A stretch of DNA of 64,000 nt from Atopsyche davidsoni (lineage: Eukaryota > Arthropoda > Insecta > Trichoptera > Hydrobiosidae). Positions 10,721 to 21,620 of the stretch are shown piece after piece (position 1 is the stretch's first letter; each line of letters starts with the position of its first letter). Where the stretch lies: NCBI GenBank assembly GCA_022113835.1, contig JAILWY010000028.1, positions 6,175,001 to 6,239,000 of the forward strand. The letters run 5' to 3'. The notes beneath the pieces are model-generated. The model saw nothing but the letters and a program-made list of their open reading frames with translations, ran no database searches and was not told where the DNA came from. Made by a program: the position numbers and the translations under genes.

Positions 10721-11084
10721 GCGTAAGATCTACTAGAGTATTCCTTTCGGCTCTATTTCGAGTTTGATTCCAGCCTTATTGCATTCATCCAAGTGGTTCT
10801 CAAACTTCTCAGCCATTCAAAATAATCCCCTATATACACGGTATTTATAAAAAAATTGATATGGCACCAGTACAAGTAAGATTTGATTATAACAATTATT
10901 ATTAAGTAGCAAAGAAACAACTACAAGTACTTGAAGGCACTGTATGTATATATATTTTTTTATAAGGTTAGGGACCTTGCATTTTTGAGTAATAATTAAA
11001 TGGATGCTTCTAATTAGGGTGAGTTTAATCCAACAGGAATTGGCAGGATGTTTGGCTGTGTCCTGAATTGAGCTATATAAACTT
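10721..11084. other. No feature recognised
   Basis: Ordinary AT-rich sequence following the array. No coding or repeat signal seen. Confidence 0.4.
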
Positions 11085-11375
11085 GTCGGAGGAGTTGAAC
11101 CTCACCCTTGTCGATCTCGTTATTCGAGGATCATATCTGAAGGGTTCGGTTCGCGTCGCGGCCCAGGGATGAGGAGCCAGTGGCTCAGCCCCTGAAAGCC
11201 TCCAGACGCGCGGAGGCTTCCACGGTGTAGGATCTGCACAAGTTGTACGACTCTCCCAGGGTTGCGGGGAGGAGGCGATAACGCGAGGGAGGCGAATGAA
11301 AGAGGTACGTGCTGGTGTCGCGGCGCCGACGCCACTCCCCAGGGCGACCAGAGTCGTGCACGCAGTCATGTGACT
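11085..11375. other. GC-rich segment, possible SINE body
   Basis: About 290 bp of GC-rich sequence with CpG-rich words such as TCGCGGCGCCGACGCC. It carries overlapping frames in opposite directions, so those are probably composition-driven. GGGTTCGGTTCGCG at 11138 is a weak B-box-like word. No conserved protein motif. Confidence 0.35.
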
Positions 11376-11439
11376 ATAAATAAATATATATATAATAAAA
11401 AAATATATATTTTAATATCTCATATAATCAAAAATGCCT

Positions 11440-11508
11440 TTGTGCTTGACTGAGCATGTGTATATGATCTTGGACTTGGAATGATTGTGAAGGAATATGC
11501 TCTGGAAG
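11440..11508 (+). pseudogene. LINE-associated tail block, interrupted
   Basis: TGAGCATGTGTATATGATC and GACTTGGAATGATTGTGAAGG match the block seen at 14648, 17992 and 44551 that precedes the LINE tail. It is cut off after CTCTGGAAGTA by the Tc1-like element beginning at 11511, so the latter inserted into an older LINE copy. Confidence 0.6.
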
Positions 11509-11510
11509 TA

Positions 11511-12246
11511 CAGTGTGTTTTATAAGAACGTGACCGCTTTAAAAATATGTTTTTGGAGTTTTTTTGAAAAACAAAAGAAACAAGCAGGTAGTCTAACGTT
11601 TTTTTCTTAATGCATCGTAAAAATTATGTAGTTTCCGTATTCACTTTGCACATAGTGCACATTTCCAGAGATGAGTGGCGCGTATGCTTCCCGCTACGAG
11701 GCAGTGTTTCTTTGTTTGCATCCTAAAGGACCAAAAATGTCACGCGTACAGGCTGCAAATTATATGAATAAGTCAAAAGCGTTTGTGACCAAGTGGGAGA
11801 AGCAATATTTAGAAACAAAATACATCGATGACCTACCACAACGAGGTAAAACAAAAAAGACGTCGTCCGCCGAGGATAAGCGGATAACTAACCTATTTTT
11901 GAAGAAACCACCTCTATCTTTGCGATCTGCACAAGAAAAACTGAAGCAAAAAGGATTAAATATATATCTAGCTACAATAAGAAGACATTCAATGGAGATT
12001 AAGTTCTAAAAAAGAATGTCCTGGGCACAAGAAAACAAAGACCGCGACTAGGACAAGACAATCTTTTCTGATGAAGCTTCGTTTTGGGCAACTAGTATCT
12101 CACTTTGTGCTTGGTCAAGTGCCAAGAAGTTACAAGAAGTACTAGTTTCATACTAATCTGCAAGGATTGTGTACGGTAAATATACTTTATATGTTCTTGA
12201 GATCTCGGAGTGTGGTCACCCTATGCTCATAAAAATATATCACTCT
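11511..12246 (+). mobile_element. Tc1-like transposon, N-terminal half preserved
   Basis: A frame at 11671-12009 encodes 112 residues with a paired helix-turn-helix character (RVQAANYMNKSKAFVTKW, then SAEDKRITNLFLKKPPLS), as in Tc1/Tc3-type transposases. After a stop, KRMSWAQENKDRD and DKTIFSDEASFWA follow near 12013-12095; the DE dipeptide is the first catalytic Asp site. The second and third acidic residues are not found. The left end reads CAGTGTGTTTTATAAGAACG after TA at 11509. A degenerate match at about 12205-12246 (GGTCACCC..ATAAAA..CACTCTG) may be the right end. Inactive. Confidence 0.75.
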
Positions 12247-12479
12247 GAAAGACAAGAGACCGGGACACGTCGCGTGAGGGTGCATATGAGGTAAGAAGCT
12301 TTGAGTCTCACGTACAGGACGTCACCCGGATATTGTCAATACTTAATATATAAACACCAGGTCGACAGACATAATAGAGCGAAATACGTAGAAACAGAGA
12401 CAAATGACTATATTTTTCAAATATAATCTTATTTAATGACTTGTATATATTTTTTAGTCGAATCCTCGAGCCAAAAATG
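12247..12479. other. No feature recognised
   Basis: Short mixed-composition stretch between the Tc1-like element and a LINE fragment; nothing recognised. Confidence 0.35.
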
Positions 12480-12665
12480 CACAAAGTAAAATAACTCCTA
12501 ATGATGGTGAAAAAGCGTAAGGTATCTTATTTCGGTCGTATTTTTTAAAATAGTAAATATTGTCTACTGCAGCTGGTTTTTCAGGGAAAAATAAGGCTTT
12601 GGAATGAGGAAACTAACGTGGATGCGGAATTAATGCCAGTGTCTGGAAGACGGGAGTAAACCTGA
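12480..12665 (+). pseudogene. LINE ORF2 C-terminal fragment
   Basis: The frame reads MMVKKRKVSYFGRIF, then KYCLLQLVFQGKI, then the TGGATGCGGAATT word that encodes WMRNL in the proper frame. This is the YFGHI-LLQLIIQGK-WLRN block of the LINE family. A stop and frame changes are present. Confidence 0.8.
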
Positions 12666-13300
12666 ATTAGGTTTCTTTAAACGTACAAGCAGTTCGAAGA
12701 CATTTAAAGTAAGAACTGAATTAAAAAATATTACCACACACAAGTTGGAAATCAGAGGCAGAGTTTTTTTTTTTAATCAATAATTAACTTAAGGCTCTGG
12801 GTGGATTCGTATCAGAGGACAGGCAAAGGTTTTAAAAATACTCGTCAGTAAGCTCTTGGCTGTTAAAATTCCGAGGGTGTTTCAATGTCGCATCTTTTTA
12901 TTTGTCTGGCTTTATCGCGGCCATCGATACCCGCGCCGTCAGCTGTCATCGTTTTGCAATAAAAATGGGGGCTTACCGAGCTGAAGTGTTAATAAAGACG
13001 AGAGAAAATCTGCTTCAAAGTGTAAATGTTCATAGTCTAAGATATACGTGACAAAATGCCACAAGAATTCAACTTTGAATATATATATTAAATTTTTGAC
13101 ATAGACCACTTTCAATGAATTCTATATAATGCTGAAAAATAAATCCTTTATAGAGTTCATTGTTTACAATTTGTATAAATTGCATTGAATTAATTTATTT
13201 TAAATCAGTGTGATGTTTATTAATCAATAATTTCATATTTTTTTAATTTTGACTTAGACCACTTTCACAATTACTCCGAAATCTGAATAGGCCAATACGA
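12666..13300. repeat. AT-rich DNA with two copies of a ~150-bp unit
   Basis: TTTTTGACATAGACCACTTTCA at about 13092-13113 and TTTTGACTTAGACCACTTTC at about 13246 mark two same-strand copies. Inverse-orientation relatives lie at 63425-63600. Otherwise no feature is recognised. Confidence 0.5.
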
Positions 13301-14619
13301 TTAACCTGTAGATGCGAAAATGTGTATTTTTTTCTACTGCTCGGAATAATAAGACCGAGAAGTGGAACAGTCAGCTTGCAGCAGCCCCACTCTCCCCCGT
13401 TCAGGGGTTCCAAGGCCATTATCGGGTAAGTTCCCCCAGATCCTCGGCAGTAAAATTACCAAAACGGGACATTCCCTTTAAAATTCGCTTGTAATGGCGC
13501 ACCCCCGGCGCTACCGAGCAATCACGCCCGCGGCCCGCACTTGCGCACCCCTGCCTTAAACCCATTACACACGCTGTCACGTCTGACGCAATGATACTGC
13601 ACATTCGCGTTGCACAGGTCCTGACTTCCAGTGACGAATGCATGGAAAAATTTATCAAACACACGTGTTCCCACGTTGCCGACTGGTGGATAAAGCATAC
13701 AAATAAATATTTTATAAAAATCCGCATAGTTATTATAAGTGGTATCATAGTTTTAACAATAAAAAAAAACTTACCCATGATATAAAAAACACAGGATTTG
13801 AAACTTACCTGAAACGAAAAAAATAATAAATTAGTACAATGAAAAATTAAATTATATAACAGATTTAGGTTGGGTTAGGTTATGTGTGAATAAAGTGGGG
13901 GTTGTGTGGAAAATTACACAAAAAAATGTTTTTTGTGCGTGTTCGTCGTCAAAATCGTCGCCATAATCGCGCGGTACCCAGCGCCGTGTGGTGCGGGCTC
14001 CCCGCAGGATTAGCGCTCGTTTGCGACGCTGGAGAGCCCCAAATGTCAGAGAAATGTCGCAACAGCAGCCCCGCCCCAGGCAGCCCTTCAAAATGCATTG
14101 CATTCATGAAACTACCTACTACACACGGGCACAGTAAAAATAGTCTGATATGCTGATTGTGTTGTTTCTCACTTTGAATCGCTGGTAAAGGTGGTTTTTT
14201 AGTATAATTATATCAAACCCCCCGCTCTCCCCGCATGTGCATGTTCATGTGCAGTTCATGCACCGCTTTATTTTTTTTTATCATGTATTTATAAAATTTT
14301 ACTATACCCAACTATGCAACATAATGACTTAACACAGAACGTCTACTGTAGAGGCGTTAATGAGTACAGTAAAGCAATGTTTAATATTAACATATCATTA
14401 TATTTTACGTTCGTTAGTTTATCAATGTTTAAATACGCTTTCAACGCCTGAAATTCTCAAAGGCGAAAACCCCACACATGTCCGCTACAGTTCTGTCATG
14501 GATCTTTACAAATAGTAAGTGATAGAGCTCTGCAGTTAAAAGCAAAATTTACTTAAGATATCAAATATTGTTGTAATATGTATATATTATAAATTGTCCC
14601 GCTCTCCCCATTCTGTTGC
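13301..14619. other. No gene; GC patch at 13.34-13.56 kb
   Basis: GC-rich stretches at 13340-13560 and 13940-14090 each carry overlapping frames of 60-119 residues on both strands, none with a family motif. A TTGGGTTAGGTTA run is at 13868. The rest is AT-rich. Exons cannot be ruled out but none is supported. Confidence 0.35.
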
Positions 14620-14900
14620 CTATGCATGGCTGCCATCTGTACCCTGAGCATGTATAAAGGATCGGTAATGGAGTAGTGACTTATTGTGGAGGGATGTGCT
14701 TTAAAACTACCTTGTCGAGGTGGGTAAACGCAAAAGCATTGAAAGGAAAGAATTTAATATTGAGAAAACCATATAGCATAAGTATATGGTCAGTGAAATG
14801 GTAGTCAACCTCCTCTGAGAAGGGTTGAAAGAGCCATTGGAAGAAGAACGTTAACGTGGATGTGGAATTCGCGACAATGATTAGAAGTCTTGGGTACAGC
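14620..14900 (+). pseudogene. LINE tail fragment
   Basis: The block GTATAAAGGATCGGTAATGG at 14650 is followed by TGTGGAGGGATGTGCT. The MVANL-type end GAAATGGTAGTCAACCTCC is at about 14794, then TGGATGTGGAATTCGC (WMWNS, a decayed WMRNL) near 14861. Order and content match 17985-18275, but with deletions. Confidence 0.65.
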
Positions 14901-15299
14901 TAAACGAATGAGACTGGATTTGGATAACCAACCCCCTTTCATAGGAGGCGCCTAAAGGAGAAGATCTTCATGAAGCATATTTTTTTTATCGCAACACTTG
15001 TTTGGCTATAGAATAAATGTCAGATAGAGTCTAAATTAAATATTCAAACGTATGAAAAAGAAATAAACCCGAGGAGCGCTTATGTCATAATACAAACCCA
15101 GTTTGTTTATTTTCGTAAGAAAATATTTTAAAGTAATATTTATATTATGCGACTTATCATGCAAATCTACTTCAAAAAAAAAAAAAACACGCGCCAGCTC
15201 CTTTATCCAGTGGAGGATAAAAGAAAACATAACGACGGTAATATAGAACGTCAAACGGTCCGTCGTCTCTGCCTTCATCGGCGCAAACTTCTCGAATTA
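14901..15299. other. No feature recognised
   Basis: AT-rich with an A run near 15175. Antisense frames here end in phenylalanine tracts from the poly-A run and are not credible. Confidence 0.4.
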
Positions 15300-15334
15300 A
15301 AAGGTTAAGGAACACTTTTCGAGGGGGCGGGATT

Positions 15335-15380
15335 CCCCCGCCCACCCCCGCCCCCGCCCCCGCCCCCGCCCCCGCCCCGG
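15335..15380. repeat. (CCCCCG)n tract
   Basis: Six or more CCCCCG/CCCGCC-type units in a row. The complementary strand has repeated runs of four to five G, a strong G-quadruplex candidate. Frames reading through it give artificial glycine/alanine repeats. Confidence 0.85.
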
Positions 15381-15589
15381 GGAACCCCCCGGGGACGACA
15401 TCCAGGAATAATGCCGGCACTTGACAAAGTCGATTTGCGTCTAATGTCCCCGTCGAGCCGAAATGCCACGTGAAAAATAAACAAAAAAAAAAAAATATTT
15501 CCCCCGCCGCCGGACTGCAACGTGTTAAGAACTCTCGCCGCGATTGTAAAGGTTATTTTAATACTGTATTTGAGTAAAGCCTTGTAATT

Positions 15590-15685
15590 TTGCTTTTACG
15601 ACACTGCCGGGATTCGAACCCGCGCCTCCGCTTATATCGAAAAGCCATAACTCCTGCGTGATTCCACCCTATATATACTATCAAT
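15590..15685 (-). mobile_element. tRNA-like sequence (tRNA pseudogene or SINE head)
   Basis: On the minus strand CGCGGGTTCGAATCCCGG at about 15607-15624 is a perfect B-box with its T-stem. Upstream is an A-box-like CGCAGGAGTTATGG (about 15643-15656) and a weak anticodon-like arm GCTT..AAGC with CGA in the loop. The acceptor stem does not pair, so this is not a working tRNA. It most likely is the head of a tRNA-derived SINE. Confidence 0.5.
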
Positions 15686-16440
15686 GTGATTGGAAATATT
15701 ATGGATTTCATATCAGAGCGCTACTCGTTCTACCCGTTCTACTCATTCTACTCGATTTATTTTGTGTTTGAGATTTTAAGAATTGGGTCAGTCAGTGTGT
15801 GATGGATATGAATATTATTAAAGTCATATAGAATGATGAGCAAGAGGTCATGATAAATAATAGATACTGAAGCATGAAAACGAATTGAATATAAGAAGTT
15901 TAAGTTTTGACTTTGCAGGACGGTCTAAAACAAAAACGATCGTAATCTCCTAGCCATTTGCTGAGCGTTGAATATAAAAAGCCTCTCAAAATATTTTAAT
16001 GCCCGCGAGTTTGACTTTTGAATTTGTTGGATCTAGATATTTTACAACGGGGAACAGAGCAAGTGTTCCGGACCAGAACTAAATGAATTAACTTTTAAAC
16101 AGTCGAGATTCTCCTATGAGATATCAAACAGAGTTAAATATTTAATTCAAAGATACCAGATTATCCGGGGAATCCCCGAAAACCGGGAGTGGGCGGGGGG
16201 GGGGGGGGAGGGGAGAGCGCGCCCCGCGAGAGAAGAAGAGAATTTTATATAATTTATCACGGGCAACTTTCGCGCCTAGATAAAAAAAAAAAAAAAAAAA
16301 CACTCTTCGGGCGGAACACGCGTAGACCTCTTCTCCCCATTCTCCCCCTCCCCATCATTTATTCAATTTCAATTAAGTCACCCCAAGAGGGGAGGGGGGG
16401 GTGAAGAAAGAAGAAATAACGCCAAAGAAAAAAAATCGAG
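15686..16440. other. No gene; poly-G tract at 16195
   Basis: AT-rich DNA, then a 14-G run at 16195-16208 just after a CCGGGG/CCCCGG inverted repeat at 16165-16178, and a poly-A run near 16280. Forward and reverse frames here are composition artefacts. Confidence 0.4.
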
Positions 16441-17230
16441 CGCCGGACCGTAAAGTGTTGAGCCTGGGGCGTGTCCGGACTAATTACGGCCAATAGCAGC
16501 TCTAACACTTGCAGCGCCGGTCATGCTTTATTATTATTAATTTTTAAAAACAATTATGTAATTATCATACCTTCTTAAGGTGTATCGATTCGATCGCGCA
16601 AGGGTTTTGGAAATATTATTTATAACTTTTTTTTATGCCACTTTAAAAATATTGCTAATTACAGCGAATAGCAGCTTTTTATGCAATTAATTATTTTTTT
16701 TAAGACACGTGTTCTTCAGACGCAATCGAGTCCAAAATTGCCTTTAAAAGAGAAAGCGCCTACAAAAAACATTGCATAGCATAGATTTAAAGCAATTTTT
16801 ACTAGCAGCTATGTGGTATAAAATATTATCCAATGGCAGCGTTAACACTTTGAGGACCGGTAGCTATTTTTTTGCCGCCCTAATAATGTGATTATCGCAC
16901 CTTTTTAATAAATTAATCAATTCAACAACACCGGCTATTGAAAATTTTATATTTATCGCCGTTTCAAAAGGTTTTTTTTTTTAAAGTAAGCACTGTAGCA
17001 TCAATATTGAGCCTCGGGGCGCGGCTGCGATAATTAGACCCCATGGCGGCGAAAACACCTTCAGGACCGATGGCTATTTTTTTTTCTGCGCCTAATAATG
17101 TGATTATCGAGGCTTTTTAAAGAAGCGTCGATTTAATAACGCGGCGAATTGGAAATTTGATATTTATTGCCGCTTGTAAATGTTTCCCCAAGGTGCGTCG
17201 GCTATTTGTAATTTATTTTTTTACGTAATT
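16441..17230 (+). repeat. Ancient degenerate tandem repeat, ~210-bp period
   Basis: A recurrent order of CAATGGCAGCG/GGCGGCG, AACACTTTGAGGACCGG, GGCTATTTTTTT, CCTAATAATGTGATTATCG and CTTTTTAA occurs at about 16830-16930 and 17040-17140 (212 bp apart). An older copy lies near 16490-16590. Sequence drift is high, so this is old. No coding content. Confidence 0.65.
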
Positions 17231-17984
17231 TTCCTTTGGGGTCGGCTGTGTAGCGATAATTAACAGGTTGGAAAATAAAGCGTCGTTTCAATATTACCAT
17301 GAAAATAGGGCTACGTAAATAATTTTTCTTTAATATCAAACAAAAAAAAACATTTTATATGTATTTATACTTACAATTATTAGAAATATTTTTGAACCCA
17401 TGCAGGTCCAGTGCATATAAAATATATATTATTATAAAAGCGAAAACGAAGGTTTTCGTTTATGTGTGGGTCGAAGAATGCAGAAAACATTTGAAATTAA
17501 TTACTTTATACCTGTAGGATATTTAATAATTTTACATCAGTCACTACAGTGAAGCCTGTTTTTATACGCTGCGTTAAAACTGACAATCGAATGGTAAGTG
17601 GCCAATAAAAAACAGCAAAAATAAAGGGACGCTACTGACTAATTGCATGTTGTATCGCATCGTGTGTGGTCGGCTTTAATTGCATTGGACTGTTCTGTAT
17701 TTTATGATGTGCAAGCCAACTTTGTCTCCAACTCGCTTCGGACCGCCCCAATTGCATTACACCGTGTCCGCCGGAAGTTGGCAGTCTACCGGATAACGCA
17801 GTTAGTTACCCCCACCCCTCGACAGCCTCCGACAGTTTGAGTAGTTTATTTCCGAGCGATCTGGCAGCGCTGCCCAAGCGACCGGATAACAGAATTGTCA
17901 TCGAGAAAACAAAGACTATAGCCGATTTAATATCAAAGTAAATAATTTTCTACACACGAGACTTCCCCGCTTTTCCTATTATGT
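17231..17984. other. No feature recognised
   Basis: Mostly AT-rich; a more balanced stretch at 17640-17900 holds a 65-residue frame without a recognisable motif. Nothing else seen. Confidence 0.4.
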
Positions 17985-18281
17985 ACCCTGAGCGTTTGTA
18001 AAGGATCGGTAATGCAGTAGTGGACTTGGAATGATTGTGGAGGGATGTGCTCTGGGGGGTACTATTTTTTCTGCAGAGCTTTGTAAGGAAAGAGTTTATA
18101 ATAATGCTATTGGGCAGCAGCAATACGCAGACTTTTTCATTGAATAAGAAACCACGATTTAGAAGGACCCGGGGACCATCCACTACACTATTCACCCTAA
18201 GAAACCCATAAACACTGCCTTAGCATAAGTATATGCTCAGTGAAATAGTCGCCAACCTCCTCTGAGAAGAGGCGCTCGAAG

Positions 18282-18285
<4 letters not shown>
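17985..18285 (+). pseudogene. LINE tail fragment, fullest version of tail block
   Basis: The order is TAAAGGATCGGTAATGC, GACTTGGAATGATTGTGG, AGGGATGTGCTCTGG, AGAGTTTATAATAATGC, TATTGGGCAGCAGCAATACG and, at 18225-18262, TATATGCTCAGTGAAATAG plus CGCCAACCTCCTCTGAG. The last block reads as LSE-VANLL-stop. The same order recurs at 44535-45275 and, reversed, at 62815-62985. It runs directly into an (AT)n tract. Confidence 0.7.

Positions 18286-18347
<62 letters not shown>
18286..18347. repeat. (AT)n microsatellite, ~31 repeats
   Basis: An uninterrupted AT dinucleotide tract of about 62 bp between two LINE fragments. It is likely length-polymorphic. Confidence 0.95.
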
Positions 18348-18349
<2 letters not shown>

Positions 18350-18353
<4 letters not shown>

Positions 18354-18665
18354 CCTATTTTGGGCATATTTTCAGAAATAACAATTAAAACCTACTGCAG
18401 CTGATATCCCAAATAATATCAAAAGGAAAAAGAGGCATTGAAAGGAAACCAATTGGAAAGTCAAGAACTCTTGACGATGGTAATAAAAAAAAACGTAATA
18501 TATCCTGTTTTGGACATATTACACTGCAAGAGAAACATGCATTGGAAGGATTAATATATCGTGGATGCGGAATTTGCGCCAGCGATTGAAAGTCGGGAGT
18601 ATAGCTTCTCGCCCAGAAAAAAAATATGCTCAGTGAGACGGACACCGAGGAGCTTAGGAGAAGCA
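18350..18665 (+). pseudogene. LINE C-terminal fragment with duplicated block
   Basis: The phrase ..CCTATTTTGGGCATATTTTC at about 18353 and its repeat CCTGTTTTGGACATATTAC near 18504 both encode the decayed YFGHI motif. So the tail is present twice, about 150 bp apart. GTGGATGCGGAATTTGCGCC at about 18562 encodes WMRNLRQ. The end GAGGAGCTTAGGAGAAGCAA is also found, reversed, at about 20705-20724. Confidence 0.75.
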
Positions 18666-18739
18666 AAATTTTAAGCGATTACTATATTTTATAGATAAAA
18701 ATATCTATAAAATATATTTATAAAATGTTATAGTAAAAG

Positions 18740-19115
18740 GCCATCAGCTGTGGGGGGGAGCACAGAGGAGAACAATGGCGAGAGTGCTGCGCTTCAGTAT
18801 AAAAGCTGTTTTTCCATTACTTTCCATTTGCGGCCGCCTTCCGAAACTATTAATTCACCCAAAGTTTCCGCATTCCGCGGGGGTCCCCCAGCCCCGGCCA
18901 TCCTCCCCTAATTTTTAATTTAGCGCCCCCTACCTCACACCCCCCACCACCCCCCACCACGCCTATCTTCTCCCCCCCCCCCCCCCCACCCACCCACCGG
19001 GCCCCGCGAGTAATGAGCGAACTTTCAGTTTTTGCGACGACTTCGCAGCCGCCGACATCCGAAACGCCGGCAATCTAGCAAATTAGTTGCATCTCAGCCG
19101 GGCTCCGCACTATTT
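18740..19115. other. GC-rich, C-tract-containing region
   Basis: GC-rich with a NotI-like GCGGCCGC word, a 16-C run at 18972-18987, and CACCC repeats. CpG content looks higher than in the flanks. No open frame of note. It could be a regulatory or conserved noncoding segment; sequence alone does not decide. Confidence 0.4.
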
Positions 19116-19860
19116 GCTCCGCTTTGATAGGTTCTATTTTGTACCTTTTTTTGGATGACTGATTAAAATTTTAATCGTCGCTTACTGCACATAATGCAGA
19201 AGGTAAAATGTACTTCGTCTTCCATAGAACTTCTTTACTGTTTGCTCTCCTATAACAAGTTTTATTATATTTTTTATAATGTTCAATAGCATTTAAATTT
19301 GCTCTGCTTTGATAGGTTTTACTTCATACATTTTTGAAAGACTGATACAAATTTAAATCGTCCCTTAATGCACATAATGCAGAAGGTAAAATGTAGAACA
19401 TCTTTACTGTTTGGTCTCCTGTAACAAGTTTTACTATATATTTTTTTAAATGTTCAACAGCATTAAAATTTGCTCTGCTTTGATAGGTTTTACTTCATAC
19501 ATTTGTGTAAACCTGATTAAAATTTTAATCGTCGTTTACTGCACATAATGCAGAAGGTAAAATGTACTTCGTCTTCCATAGAACTTCTTTACTGTTTGCT
19601 CTCCCATAACAAGTTTTATTATATTTTTTATAATGTTCAATAGCATTTAAATTTGCTCTGCTTTGATAGGTTTTACTTCATACATTTTTGGAAAACTGAT
19701 TAAAATTTTAATCGTCGCTTAATGCAGAAGGTAAAATATATTACGTCTTCTATAGAACTTCTTTACTGTTTGCTCTCCTATAATAAGTTTTAATATAAAA
19801 AAATCAAATGTAAAACAGCATTAAAATTTGCTCTCCTTTGAAAGATTATTTTTTATATTT
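19116..19860 (+). repeat. Tandem array, ~171-185 bp units, four and a half copies
   Basis: The word GCTCTGCTTTGATAGGTTT recurs near 19118, 19303, 19474 and 19657 and, degenerate, near 19832. Each unit also contains CACATAATGCAGAAGGTAAAA, ACTTCTTTACTGTTTG and AACAAGTTTTA. The first unit starts inside the preceding GC-rich segment (GCTCCGCTTTGATAGG). Confidence 0.88.
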
Positions 19861-20520
19861 TAGTAAATTATTTTTAAAAAGTATTTGTAATGTAGTAAAA
19901 AATATATAATGTAAGTGTGGGTGAAATAAATTATATATTCTTGGATCACAGAACAGGTGGTATTGTGATTTTATTGAATATAATATAAAATGTCAATTTT
20001 TATTCATAAGACTTCTTCAATTTGTATCTAATGATTTGAATATAAAAAAATGAGTAGCTAAATAGCTAGTAGATAACGATATTATTTTCTGTGTATGCTT
20101 TTATATTTAAGGATCTTTTTTATGCTTGAAAGTGTTCACAAACGAAATTGTCGCAATCTAGCAATTCGGATATTTGTAAATGCGTTTTTTTTTTGCTAGT
20201 TTATACAGGCGATGTGTATTTTCTTTATTTACTGTTAAATCGTTAATATTTGCGTTCTGCAAAAGCCATTAATCAAACGTGCCACGACCACATGTTATTT
20301 AATAATAACTGCCGATGCGTTCTCACATAAATCTATTGCCGGAGACATTGGAAAATCGAAACAGGCTCAATATGTCGCGGTCGAATTAATGTATAAAATA
20401 AATGTACCAGCGGTGCACAAATAAAGTGACACGCCACGGATCTACCATAGCGAAAAACTGCACATCCCCCCTTCTCTATCGCACCGGACTTCTGTTGAGT
20501 TATATAAATGAATCGGGACG
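19861..20520. other. No feature recognised
   Basis: AT-rich sequence without recognised repeats; a frame starting at 20402 leads into the stem-loop motif and has no family signature. Confidence 0.4.
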
Positions 20521-20529
20521 ATCTTCAGT

Positions 20530-20576
20530 GAAAATCCCTGAAGATGATCCCAGCAGCGAGACCGAAACGTCGAAGC
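20530..20576 (+). repeat. Dispersed CTGAAGATGATCCC stem-loop motif
   Basis: CCCTGAAGATGATCCCAG and GAGACCGAAACGTCG match the motif at 495-530 and 44102. Here the loop has changed to CAGCAGCG, while the outer words are kept, which suggests conservation of the motif ends. Confidence 0.6.
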
Positions 20577-20635
20577 GAAAAAAACATCAAGAAACTACAA
20601 AATTTACACGATATGAAATATATATATATATATAT

Positions 20636-20735
20636 ATGGGATTCGGGATTGGGACCGGGTGCTCTTGCCAATTGAGCTACATCGTCGCTTTGACTCTTTT
20701 TAAGTTGCTTCTCCTAAGCTCCTCAGTGATGTAAA
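20636..20735 (-). mobile_element. tRNA-derived SINE head next to a LINE-type tail
   Basis: On the minus strand GTAGCTCAATTGGCAAGAGC is a textbook tRNA D-arm and A-box. It is followed by ACCCGGTCCCAATCCCG, where the anticodon arm should be, then a (TA)n tract. No B-box remains. Immediately upstream on the same strand is CACTGAGGAGCTTAGGAG, matching the fragment end at 18642. Interpreted as a 5' SINE head inserted next to a LINE tail. Confidence 0.55.
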
Positions 20736-20799
20736 CCATTTAAGTATTTCTATTGAAATTTTACATTAAAAAAATTTATTGCGCTCCCAATATATTATG

Positions 20800-21260
20800 T
20801 CTTCTTCGTCAATTGTCTCTCCTCAGAGGAGGTTACGGTACTCATGCTGAGCTAGTGCTCATGGTTTTCTAAAGGGAAAATAATACATTATATCTTCTTC
20901 ATAAAGTGCCTTTCCTCAGAGGAGGTTGGAGTACTCATGCTGAGCTAGTGCTCGTGGTTTTCTAAAGGGAAAATAATACATTATATCTTCTTTATTAAAT
21001 GCCTCTCCTCAGAGGAGATTGAAGTAATCATGCTGAGTCAGTGCTCATGGTTTTCTCAAGATAAAATAATACATTATATCTTCTTCATAAAGTGCTTTTC
21101 CTCAGAGGAGGATGGAGTAATCATGCTGAGCTAATGCTCATGGTTTTCTAAAGGGAAAATAATACATTATATCTTCTTTATTAAATGCCTCTCCTCAGAG
21201 GAGGTTGGAGTACTCATGCTGATTTAGTGCTCGTGGTTTTCTAAAGGGAAAATATTTCTG
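20800..21260 (-). repeat. Five 93-bp tandem units from LINE tail
   Basis: The word CCTCAGAGGAGG recurs at 20821, 20914, 21007, 21100 and 21193, an exact 93-bp period. On the minus strand each unit begins with AACCATGAGCACTAGCTCAG and ends CCAACCTCCTCTGAGG, the LINE ANLL-stop end, then GAAGAAGATATAATG. So the array is an amplified LINE 3' terminus. The period is divisible by three. Confidence 0.88.
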
Positions 21261-21264
21261 CTGC

Positions 21265-21345
21265 CCAATAGCATTATTATACAATCCTTACTCAAGTCCA
21301 CTGCTCCATTACCGATCCATTACACACGCTTAGGGTGCAGAGCAG
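21265..21345 (-). pseudogene. LINE tail block, reverse
   Basis: Continues the preceding array on the minus strand. GTGTGTAATGGATCGGTAATG and AATAATGCTATTGGGCAGC are the tail-block words of 17985-18285, in the same relative order. Confidence 0.6.
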
Positions 21346-21419
21346 CAGCCATGCGTATGGCTATATATTTACATATAGTTTGCAGAAATTAGAGCATCCG
21401 TTCAGCAAGAAGCAGAAAT

Positions 21420-21620
21420 TTTCAGAGCGTGATTAGAAATTCTTATTTGTTCAGGGGCGCAACCGAGGAGGCTCGCTCGCATCACTTATTCAGGGGAGAG
21501 GGGGGTGCTCCGAGCCGCGGCCCCAGGGCATTGTTTCACTTGCTGCGCCCCTGGCGAAGCCTTCCTTCCCAGCCTCCAGTCCTCCAAACTCTTCAGCCAC
21601 GAGACCCGGCACAGCAGCAA
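21420..21620. other. GC-rich segment, no gene supported
   Basis: Overlapping frames of 65 and 86 residues on opposite strands. They are proline/arginine-rich and motif-less, most likely composition-driven. Confidence 0.35.

Noticed and set aside
13419..14156. Overlapping 84-119 residue frames as exons
   Set aside because: Both strands are open over the same GC-rich stretches, which points to composition rather than coding. No motif or splice pattern supports either.
15172..15520. Glycine/alanine-rich frames that could suggest a structural protein
   Set aside because: They are translations of the (CCCCCG)n tract, in two frames at once.
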